From Micromonospora chersina (GTDB taxonomy: Bacteria; Actinomycetota; Actinomycetes; Mycobacteriales; Micromonosporaceae), in NCBI RefSeq assembly GCF_900091475.1, contig NZ_FMIB01000002.1, positions 2,108,001 to 2,172,000 of the forward strand: a stretch of 64,000 nt of DNA, written 5' to 3'. The position numbers and the translations under genes were made by a program. The notes under the pieces were generated by a model that was not told the origin of the DNA, ran no database searches, and saw nothing but the letters and a program-made list of their open reading frames with translations. Every line of letters starts with the position of its first letter. Position 1 is the stretch's first letter. Positions 17,093 to 23,545 of this stretch are shown piece after piece.

Positions 17093-17923
17093 TCAGGCGG
17101 AGTAGCCGCGGGTGGCGGCCCAGTTCGCCAGGTCGATGGTGCTGATCCAGTACTCGGGCAGCGCCGGGTTCGCCGAGTCGGCGATCCGGACGGTACGGCC
17201 GTCGTTCTTGTAGCCGATCACCGCGATGTAGTGGCCGCCCGGGAACGAGTGCCAGCCGCCGTCGGTGTCCGTGGCGTCGCCCGCGATGTTGACCACCACG
17301 CCCCGGCCGTCGGTGATCGCCTTGACCACGTCCGCCTGGAGCTGGTCGATCTCCGCGGGGCTCGCGGAGCCGCCGAACATGTGGGTCCGGTACGGGTTGC
17401 CCTTGACCATCTGGTTCAGGCCGCGGGTGGTGTCCTCGGCGGAGTTGGTGCCGTTCTCGCCGGCGTTCAGCGGGGCGATCATCGCGTCCTGGGTGGTCTC
17501 GACGCCGCTCGCGCTGAGCGCGTTGCGCACCGCGGCGGGGCCGCAGTTCCAGTAGGCGGTCTGCGCCTCGTAGGTGTAGTCGAGCACCTTTGTCGACGGG
17601 GGCTTCGGCTTGGCCTTCGGGGTGGTGTCCGGGTCGGCGGCGGCCTTGGCGGCCGGCTTCGCGGCCGACGGCGACGCGCTCGGCGAGACCGAGGGCGACG
17701 GGGCGGCGACCCGGGCCTCGCCCCGGCTGGCGACCTCACCGAGGCGGGAGCCCAGCTCGGCGACCGCTGCGGTGTTCTCCCGGGGGGCCGGGGCGTCGTC
17801 GGTGGCGGCGACGGCGGCGCTGGCGCCGCCGGCCAGCACGAGCGCCGCGGCCGAGCCGGCGACGATCTGGTACGGGCGTTCGGTAACGAGGCGGCGCAGC
17901 TGACGCTTCAGGTGGTGCTTCAC
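17093..17923 (-). CDS. Secreted or anchored C39-like cysteine peptidase under c-di-AMP riboswitch
   Basis: The product has 276 residues from a GTG at 17923, chosen because GGAGG lies 5 nt upstream. Residues 18-40 form a signal or anchor helix (YQIVAGSAAALVLAGGASAA). A Pro/Ser/Ala/Lys-rich linker runs to about residue 110. The C-terminal domain has TAYWNCGPAAVRNAL (Cys127), GGHYIAVIGYKND (His) and RIADSANP (Asp), i.e. a C39_2-type papain-fold peptidase. Such proteins act outside the membrane, plausibly on cell-wall peptides. The leader carries a c-di-AMP riboswitch (18131-18272) and a stem that could hide the Shine-Dalgarno (17927-17975), so expression is probably tied to wall and osmotic state. 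Confidence 0.85.
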   Translation of the reverse strand: MKHHLKRQLRRLVTERPYQIVAGSAAALVLAGGASAAVAATDDAPAPRENTAAVAELGSRLGEVASRGEARVAAPSPSVSPSASPSAAKPAAKAAADPDTTPKAKPKPPSTKVLDYTYEAQTAYWNCGPAAVRNALSASGVETTQDAMIAPLNAGENGTNSAEDTTRGLNQMVKGNPYRTHMFGGSASPAEIDQLQADVVKAITDGRGVVVNIAGDATDTDGGWHSFPGGHYIAVIGYKNDGRTVRIADSANPALPEYWISTIDLANWAATRGYSA

Positions 17924-17926
17924 TGT

Positions 17927-17975
17927 TTCCTCCACGGGGCGTGAGCGGCACGCGCCGGCCCGGCGCGCGGAGGAA
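17927..17975 (-). promoter_or_regulatory. Stem that pairs with the Shine-Dalgarno of the C39-like gene
   Basis: In the minus-strand mRNA UUCCUCCGCG (17975-17966) can pair with CGUGGAGGAA (17936-17927), ten base pairs with one G-U. The second arm contains the complete ribosome binding site. Two small hairpins fit in between. This could be the expression platform of the upstream riboswitch or an independent control. Confidence 0.5.
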
Positions 17976-18130
17976 CTCACGCGCGCTGCGGGGCGGATGG
18001 CCGCGGAACGGGGAGCGCCCGGGGGGCCGGGCGATCGGGCGGGTTGCCGGGTTCGGTCGCCGTCAGGCGAGCGCCGGCACCGCGATGCCGTGGAGGCAGG
18101 GGGACGAGCGGGGGGTGGGCACGAGGAATG

Positions 18131-18272
18131 GCACTCCTTCCGTGACCGCCGACCGGGTTAGCTGACGGATTCGGGCGGGAAGTACGCCCTACCGCGGGCT
18201 GGCCCGCGGATTCACCCCGGTGTTGCTGTGGGTCCCCGGTTCGTGAGAGCACGATTAGGCGGGTCGGCGCGG
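18131..18272 (-). promoter_or_regulatory. c-di-AMP riboswitch (ydaO/yuaA class)
   Basis: Read on the minus strand this segment contains, in order, the conserved pieces of the actinobacterial ydaO motif: CCGGGGACCCA, then CCGGGGTGAATCCG, a variable CCGCGG/CCGCGG-bounded stem, CCCGAATCCGTCAG, CTAACCCGGTCGGCGG and a terminal GGAAGGAGTG. The outer P1 stem is formed by CCCGCC near 18264 and GGCGG near 18150. Known members of this class in actinobacteria sit before cell-wall hydrolase genes, and the gene downstream here is a secreted C39-like peptidase. In most Gram-positives c-di-AMP binding lowers expression. Boundaries are approximate. Confidence 0.88.
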
Positions 18273-18311
18273 CGTCGCCTCTTGCGATCGAAAACCGCTC
18301 CGGACGCGCCG

Positions 18312-18340
18312 ACACTACCGGTGGGTACGCCGGCTGCCAA
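18312..18340 (-). promoter_or_regulatory. Promoter of the riboswitch leader
   Basis: On the minus strand TTGGCA (18340-18335), a 17-bp spacer and TAGTGT (18317-18312). Transcription would start near 18305, about 30 nt before the riboswitch core, giving a leader of about 380 nt ahead of the GTG at 17923. Confidence 0.7.
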
Positions 18341-18576
18341 GCAGTCCCACCTGCGTAAACCTCGTGCACCACTACGGATATCGGAACAGTCGGTCACTCA
18401 CTTCACTCAATGGGACGAGCAGTTACGGCGGTACCGCGCGGCAAAAAGCGGACATCCGGTGGCGACCGGCGCGGAATTGCGGGGGTCAATCGCCCAGCCC
18501 GGCACCGATGACCGTTTCCGCGGTCGGCGTGACCGGGCTCACCGAATTCGGATAACGATTCGGCCGACCTCGCCGG

Positions 18577-19362
18577 TCAGCCGGCCCGGGCCGGGCGCCA
18601 GCGCGCGCCGGGCACGGCGGCCGGGACCGGAGCCGGCGCCGCCTCGCCCCGCCCCCGCACCGTCCCCGCGGCGTCGCCCGCCAGGGCGGGTCGGAGCGCG
18701 TCGGCGGCCGCGTACGCCTCCGCGGCCAGGATCCGGGCCGCCTCGGCGGCCAGCTCGGCGTCCCGCCACGCCCGCCGCTCCCGCTCGGCGGCCGCCGCCC
18801 AGCCGGCCCGGCGGCCCTCGCGTACCGCCCGGGCCAGGACGATCTCCTGCTCGGCCGGGTGCCGGCGCGGGTCCCACCCGTTGCGGTGGGCCAGCACGTC
18901 GGCGAGCTGCCGGGCGCTCAGGTCGCCCCGCCAGTGCGCGGTCATCGCGGCGTGGTGCAGCCACCGCTCCCGGGCCGCGTACTCGGCCGGTGTGCGGGGG
19001 GTGTGCGGTGCGGGCAGCGCGGCGGCACCGGCGAAGCGGCGGGCGGACGCCTCGGCCTCGTCGTACGCCCGCCAGGCCCGGTCCGCCTCGTCCTGGGCGG
19101 CCAGCCACTGCTCCCGCCGCCTCCGGGCGGTCTGCGCGGCCCCGGTGGCGGCCACCGCCACCTCGTCGGCGTAGCGGCGCAGGTCGGCCCGGCGGGCGGC
19201 CTCCTCGGCGACCGGGTCGGGCACCGGATCGGTCCCGTCGTCCCGCTCCGGGCGGGCGACCAGCACGGCGAGCAGGCCCAGGGCCAGCAGGAGCAGGGCC
19301 GACCAGATCGCGGCGGCCTCGGGGACCTCGGTCAGGAATCGGTAGAGAACGGTCTGCGGCAT
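18577..19362 (-). CDS. Membrane-anchored protein of unknown function
   Basis: The product has 261 residues. One transmembrane helix lies near the N-terminus (AIWSALLLLALGLLAVLVA, residues 18-36), followed by a highly charged, Ala/Arg-rich, probably helical or coiled-coil region with many EEAARRADLRRYADEVA-like heptads, and a Pro/Ala tail. I recognise no enzyme motif. Such single-pass proteins with long cytosolic helices may be scaffolds. The ATG at 19362 is preceded by GTGAGGTG. The upstream minus-strand gene starts at 19987, with 157 nt between them. The opposite strand carries long Arg/Pro-rich open frames that I regard as shadows. Confidence 0.7.
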   Translation of the reverse strand: MPQTVLYRFLTEVPEAAAIWSALLLLALGLLAVLVARPERDDGTDPVPDPVAEEAARRADLRRYADEVAVAATGAAQTARRRREQWLAAQDEADRAWRAYDEAEASARRFAGAAALPAPHTPRTPAEYAARERWLHHAAMTAHWRGDLSARQLADVLAHRNGWDPRRHPAEQEIVLARAVREGRRAGWAAAAERERRAWRDAELAAEAARILAAEAYAAADALRPALAGDAAGTVRGRGEAAPAPVPAAVPGARWRPARAG

Positions 19363-19519
19363 GGTCGGCACCTCACGGGAGAGAACGTGGCGGAGAGGTG
19401 TCCGCACGAGCCGTGGGAGCGGCGGGTGCACCGGGAACCGGTGCCGGGCCGCGGACGGGCGGGTGCGGGGGTGAGGTTCGGTGCGTGCGGCGGGCGCGGG
19501 CCAGCGGCCCACGGGCGGG

Positions 19520-19987
19520 TCAGCGGGCGGGCGGGGCCCGGGAGCCGACGGTCGCGGGAACCAGCCCGGCCAGCACGACAGGCCGGTCCGCCGGTCGCGT
19601 CGCGGCCATCGGCGTGTGCCCATCGGCCGGCACGGCCGCCCGGTCGAGGTCGGCGCCGCTTCCGGCATCGTGCGCGCCGGCGGCCGGACCGGCCGCGGCC
19701 CGGAAGTCCGGTCCGGCGACAGTCCGGCGGGCGGTGTACCGGAAATCGTGTCCGGCGACGGTCCGGCCCGCTCCGTCCCCGAGGTGTCGCGCGGCGGCAC
19801 CGGGCGGGAGGGCCAGGCCCTCGACCGGGGCCACCGCGGAGGACGCCACCGGTGCGGTCGCGGCGCCGCCGACAGGCAGCGCCGCCGCGCCGAACGAGCA
19901 GGCGGCGAGGACGGCCAGGCTGGCCAGTGTGCGGGCGATCCAGCGCGCCACCCACCACACGGGACAGGTGAGCGCGATCGGCAGCAC
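19520..19987 (-). CDS. Small secreted or membrane hypothetical protein
   Basis: The product has 155 residues from a GTG at 19987. A hydrophobic N-terminal segment (IARTLASLAVLAACSFGAAA, residues 18-37) with a cysteine at 30 could be a signal peptide, possibly of lipoprotein type, although the lipobox is poor. The rest is Ala/Pro/Gly-rich with no known domain; a VAGHDF/VAGPDF pair repeats once. A TAGTTT hexamer 6 nt before the GTG suggests a leaderless transcript and is the main support for the gene. It could still be a chance open frame. Confidence 0.5.
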   Translation of the reverse strand: MLPIALTCPVWWVARWIARTLASLAVLAACSFGAAALPVGGAATAPVASSAVAPVEGLALPPGAAARHLGDGAGRTVAGHDFRYTARRTVAGPDFRAAAGPAAGAHDAGSGADLDRAAVPADGHTPMAATRPADRPVVLAGLVPATVGSRAPPAR

Positions 19988-19993
19988 GGGTAC

Positions 19994-19999
19994 AAACTA
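19994..19999 (-). promoter_or_regulatory. -10 hexamer, leaderless
   Basis: TAGTTT on the minus strand, 6 nt before the GTG at 19987, in a short AT-richer patch. Confidence 0.45.
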
Positions 20000-20145
20000 C
20001 CGCCGAAGCCGCCACATCGCACCGCCGCCGGGCGTGTCGCGCCATCCGTTCATCCGACGCCGTCCAGCGTGGACGGACGGCCGGCGCGGGCGCGGCGGCC
20101 TCACCGGATCCGCCGGCGCGCGCTACGCCGGCAGGGCGCGCACGG

Positions 20146-21330
20146 CTAGCCCGGGTCGCGCCGCCCGGCGTACTCGACAGACCTGGCCGGAATGGCGGCG
20201 GGGGCCGCCCGCGGGGCGGGCACGGACGGCGCCGGCGCGGCGGTGGCCGCCGCCGGACGGGCCCGGCGCGGCGGCCCGAGGCGGCGCATCAGGGGCATCT
20301 CCACCCCGTGGTGCAGAGCCGCGGCGAGCAGCAGGTTGAGCAGCAGGAGACCGAGCACCGCGAGCGGCCCCCACCACCCGCGCAGCCCCGTGCCCCAGTC
20401 CCCGGTGAGCCGCAGCACGGTGGTCATGACCAGCACGTGCACCAGGTAGAAGGCGAACGAGACCTCGCCGAGCCAGACCATCGGGCGGGCCCGCCACGGC
20501 GTGCGCCGGCCCCGGACGTCGGCGTCCGCGGCCGCGGTGATGACGAGCAGGTAGGCCACCGCGAGCAGGGCCGCCCAGAACTCGGCGCGGATCCACTGCG
20601 CGGCGACCACCCAGACGGCCACGAACAGCAGGCTGGCGGCGGCGAGGTTCGGCCCCCGCCAGCGGCCCCGGCGCAGCAGTTCCGCGGCGGCCGCCCCCAT
20701 CCAGAACTCGACGGAGCGGGTGACCGGGAAGATCTGGGTGAACCACCAGCGGCTCTCCTCGGGCACCAGGAGCTGGGCGGGCCAGAGGGCGAGGATGAGC
20801 AGCGGCACGGCGACCACCGCCGCCCACAGGACGCCCACGCGGGCCCGGCGCAGCCACGGCAGCACCAGCGGCAGGCACAGGTAGAAGGCCAACTCGCAGG
20901 AGAGCGACCAGCTCACGTTGTTGACGCTGTAGAAGTAGCCGTCGACGGGGATCCACGCCTGCACCAGCAGGAGGTTCCCGATCGCGGCCCACGGGGCGAC
21001 CGGGTCGGCGAACCAGAACGCGACGGCCAACGCCACCACGAAGGTCACCAGGTGGTTCGGGTAGATCTTGGCCAGCCGGCGACGGAGAAAGGTGTGCCGC
21101 GGCTCGCCGTCCCGGTACGACCACACCAGCACGAATCCGCTGAGGACGAAGAAGAACTCCACCCCGGACAGGCCGAGGGCGAACGCCCGGTCCAGCACCG
21201 CCTTGACGCCGGGCTCCGCGACGATCCGCATGGTGGCGACGTGGAAGGCGAACACCAGGAGGGCGGCGATCCAGCGCAGCCCGGTGAGCGACGGCAGCCG
21301 GGTGGCGCGGGTGGCCGGGGTGCTTGTCAC
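20146..21330 (-). CDS. Acyltransferase 3 family membrane protein
   Basis: The product has 394 residues from a GTG at 21330 with about ten hydrophobic helices. The N-terminal block RLPSLTGLRWIAALLVFAFH places the catalytic histidine at the end of helix 1, and SGVEFFFVLSGFVLVWSYRD is the second family motif. This family transfers acetyl or other acyl groups to sugars of antibiotics, peptidoglycan or capsules at the membrane. The C-terminal 40 residues are a Pro/Ala/Arg tail. A TAGGGT hexamer 7 nt upstream makes the transcript leaderless. The gene is divergent from the AlkB-like gene and shares a 96-bp promoter region with it. No specific acceptor can be named. Confidence 0.9.
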   Translation of the reverse strand: MTSTPATRATRLPSLTGLRWIAALLVFAFHVATMRIVAEPGVKAVLDRAFALGLSGVEFFFVLSGFVLVWSYRDGEPRHTFLRRRLAKIYPNHLVTFVVALAVAFWFADPVAPWAAIGNLLLVQAWIPVDGYFYSVNNVSWSLSCELAFYLCLPLVLPWLRRARVGVLWAAVVAVPLLILALWPAQLLVPEESRWWFTQIFPVTRSVEFWMGAAAAELLRRGRWRGPNLAAASLLFVAVWVVAAQWIRAEFWAALLAVAYLLVITAAADADVRGRRTPWRARPMVWLGEVSFAFYLVHVLVMTTVLRLTGDWGTGLRGWWGPLAVLGLLLLNLLLAAALHHGVEMPLMRRLGPPRRARPAAATAAPAPSVPAPRAAPAAIPARSVEYAGRRDPG

Positions 21331-21337
21331 CCGGGGC

Positions 21338-21343
21338 ACCCTA
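21338..21343 (-). promoter_or_regulatory. -10 hexamer, leaderless
   Basis: TAGGGT on the minus strand, 7 nt before the GTG at 21330. Confidence 0.5.
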
Positions 21344-21388
21344 CCCGGTGGTAGCCGGGGTCGCCGCCGGGCGGCGCTCGCACCGATC

Positions 21389-21406
21389 CTCGTACGCCTG
21401 TACGAG
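21389..21406. promoter_or_regulatory. LexA-like palindrome (CTCGTAC-N4-GTACGAG)
   Basis: Perfect 7-bp arms around GCCT. TCGTAC-N4-GTACGA differs at one position per half from the actinobacterial SOS box TCGAAC-N4-GTTCGA. It lies 8 bp upstream of the -10 of the AlkB-like gene, in the -35 region. DNA-damage control is plausible but unproven. Confidence 0.45.
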
Positions 21407-21413
21407 AGCAGGG

Positions 21414-21419
21414 TAGGAT
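21414..21419 (+). promoter_or_regulatory. -10 hexamer, leaderless
   Basis: TAGGAT ends 7 nt before the GTG at 21427. Confidence 0.55.
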
Positions 21420-21426
21420 CGGCGGC

Positions 21427-22053
21427 GTGTACCAGCCCTCGATGCTCGACCTCGCCGAGCAGGGCCCTTCCCTGGGCCCGCTCGCCGGCCGACTGCGCCG
21501 GCACGAGCTGAGCCGGGGCGCCTGGGTCGACCACCTGCCCGGCTGGGTGGCGGGCTCCGACGCGGTGCTCGACACGCTGCTGCACGAGGTGCCGTGGCGA
21601 GCCGAGCGCCGCACCATGTACGACGCCGAGGTCGCCGTCCCCCGCCTGCTCTGCTGGTACGGCGCCGGCCGGCCGCTGCCCCACCCGGTGCTCACCGCGG
21701 CGCGCGACACGCTCACCCGGCACTACGCGGCCGAGCTGGGCGAGCCCTTCGTCACGGCCGGCATGTGCCTCTACCGGGACGGCCGGGACAGCGTGGCCTG
21801 GCACGGCGACACCCAGGGCCGTTCCGCGCACACCGACACCATGGTGGCCATCGTCTCGTTCGGCTCGCCCCGGCCGCTGCTGCTGCGTTCCCGGGGCGGC
21901 GGCGGGACCAGCCTGCGCTTCCCGCTCGGGCACGGCGACCTGGTGGTGATGGGCGGGTCCTGCCAGCGCACCTGGGAGCACGCCATCCCGAAGACGGCCC
22001 GGCCGGTCGGCCCCCGGGTCAGCGTCCAGTTCCGTCCCACCGGCGTGGCCTGA
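21427..22053 (+). CDS. AlkB-like 2-oxoglutarate/Fe(II) dioxygenase
   Basis: The product has 208 residues, the size of AlkB. Iron ligands are visible as H126-x-D128 in VAWHGDTQG and H185 in WEHAIPK; the 2-oxoglutarate-binding R-x5-R is RVSVQFR (197-203). AlkB enzymes demethylate 1-methyladenine and 3-methylcytosine in DNA or RNA. The start is a GTG with a -10 box placed for a leaderless transcript, and a LexA-like palindrome sits immediately upstream, matching a repair role. It is monocistronic. A function on proteins or small molecules cannot be excluded for this subfamily. Confidence 0.88.
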   Translation: MYQPSMLDLAEQGPSLGPLAGRLRRHELSRGAWVDHLPGWVAGSDAVLDTLLHEVPWRAERRTMYDAEVAVPRLLCWYGAGRPLPHPVLTAARDTLTRHYAAELGEPFVTAGMCLYRDGRDSVAWHGDTQGRSAHTDTMVAIVSFGSPRPLLLRSRGGGGTSLRFPLGHGDLVVMGGSCQRTWEHAIPKTARPVGPRVSVQFRPTGVA

Positions 22054-22148
22054 CGCCGAGCCGCCCCCGGGCCCGGGCCGGCGCCGTGCTAGAAACAACT
22101 CTCAGGGTCGATCACGCCCCCGTCACCTGACGACGCGAAGGGCGCAGC

Positions 22149-23486
22149 ATGACCCAGTCCCCCACCTCCCGCTGGTCCCCGTGGCGCCTGCACGGTGACG
22201 GGCGCTCCGTCACCCCGGGCGACGTGGTCCACCCCGATGAGCGGCTCTCCTGGCCGCGGACGGTCGGCGTCGGCGTGCAGCACGTCGTCGCCATGTTCGG
22301 CGCCACCTTCACCGTGCCGCTGATCACCGGCTTCCCGCCCGCCACCACCCTCTTCTTCTCCGGGCTGGGCACCCTGCTGTTTCTGCTGATCACCGGCAAC
22401 CGGCTGCCGTCGTACCTGGGCTCGTCGTTCGCCTTCATCGCCCCGGTGCTGGCCGCGAAGACCGACGGCGGGATCGGTGCGGCGCTCGGCGGCATCGTGG
22501 TGGCCGGCGCGGCGCTGGCGCTGGTCGGCGTGGTGGTGCAGGTGGCCGGGGCGCGCTGGATCGACGCCCTCATGCCGCCGGTGGTCACCGGCGCGATCGT
22601 GGCCCTCATCGGGCTCAACCTGGCCCCGGTGGCCTGGGACGGCGGCGGCAGCGGCACCGGGTTCCAGTCACAGCCGCTCATCGCGGTGATCACCCTGGTC
22701 GCGATCCTGGTCACCACGGTGCTCTTTCGCGGCTTCCTGGCCCGGCTGTCGATCCTGCTCGGCGTGGTGATCGGCTGGGTGCTGGCCGCGCTGCTCGGCA
22801 AGCTCGACCCGGCGGCGGTCACCGCGCTGAAGGAGGCCGACTGGGTGGGCCTGCCGCAGTTCCACGCGCCGAGCTTCGGCCTGCGCGCGGTGGTGCTGGT
22901 CATCCCGGTGATCCTGGTGCTGATCGCGGAGAACGCCGGGCACGTCAAGGCGGTCGCCGCGATGACCGGGCGGAACCTGGACCGGGACATGGGCCGGGCG
23001 TTCCTCGGCGACGGCGTCGCCACCGTGCTGGCCGGCGCGGGCGGCGGCTCCGGCACCACCACGTACGCGGAGAACATCGGCGTGATGGCGGCCACGCGGG
23101 TCTACTCGACGGCCGCGTACTGGGTGGCCGGGTTCGCGGCGGTGCTGCTCGGGCTCTGCCCGAAGTTCGGGGCGCTGATCCTCACCGTGCCGGCCGGCGT
23201 GCTGGGCGGCGCCACCACGGCCCTGTACGGCCTCATCGCCGTCCTGGGCGCCCGGATCTGGATCGAGAACCGGGTCGACTTCCACGACCCGGTCAACCTC
23301 ATGACCGCCGCGGTCGCCGTGATCGTCGGCGCGGCCAACTACACCCTGACCGCCGGGGACCTCTCCTTCAACGGCATCGCCCTGGGCACCGCCGCCGCGC
23401 TGGTGATCTACCACGGCATGCGCCTGATCGCCCGCCTCCGCGGCACGACCCCGGCCTCCCGCCGGGGCCCCGAACCGGAACTCTGA
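22149..23486 (+). CDS. NCS2 family uracil/xanthine permease
   Basis: The product has 445 residues with about 12-14 membrane helices. Family landmarks are VGVQHVVAMFGATFTVPLIT near the N-terminus, GNRLPSYLGSSFAFIAPV and the substrate-site helix ILVLIAENAGHVKAVAAMTG followed by GGGSGTTTYAENIGVMAATR. The ENAGH-containing helix and the GTTTYAENIG loop are closest to uracil permeases (UraA/PyrP). It imports a nucleobase by proton symport at the cytoplasmic membrane. It is a single gene; a perfect hairpin 13 nt after the stop terminates it and the convergent parC gene. Uracil is the most likely substrate. Confidence 0.9.
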   Translation: MTQSPTSRWSPWRLHGDGRSVTPGDVVHPDERLSWPRTVGVGVQHVVAMFGATFTVPLITGFPPATTLFFSGLGTLLFLLITGNRLPSYLGSSFAFIAPVLAAKTDGGIGAALGGIVVAGAALALVGVVVQVAGARWIDALMPPVVTGAIVALIGLNLAPVAWDGGGSGTGFQSQPLIAVITLVAILVTTVLFRGFLARLSILLGVVIGWVLAALLGKLDPAAVTALKEADWVGLPQFHAPSFGLRAVVLVIPVILVLIAENAGHVKAVAAMTGRNLDRDMGRAFLGDGVATVLAGAGGGSGTTTYAENIGVMAATRVYSTAAYWVAGFAAVLLGLCPKFGALILTVPAGVLGGATTALYGLIAVLGARIWIENRVDFHDPVNLMTAAVAVIVGAANYTLTAGDLSFNGIALGTAAALVIYHGMRLIARLRGTTPASRRGPEPEL

Positions 23487-23498
23487 CCCCGAACGCGC

Positions 23499-23533
23499 GA
23501 CGGGGCCCTGCGGCGCAGCCGCAGGGCCCCGTC
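23499..23533. terminator. Bidirectional terminator, perfect 16-bp stem
   Basis: Arms 23499-23514 and 23518-23533 (GACGGGGCCCTGCGGC and complement) with a 3-nt loop between convergent stops at 23486 and 23546. Confidence 0.88.
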
Positions 23534-23545
23534 CACACGTGACGG

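Noticed and set aside
18228..20339. 703-codon open frame on the plus strand
   Set aside because: It is dominated by Arg, Pro, Gly and Ala, has no domain and lies antisense to two minus-strand genes with better composition and start signals. It is a GC-driven shadow.
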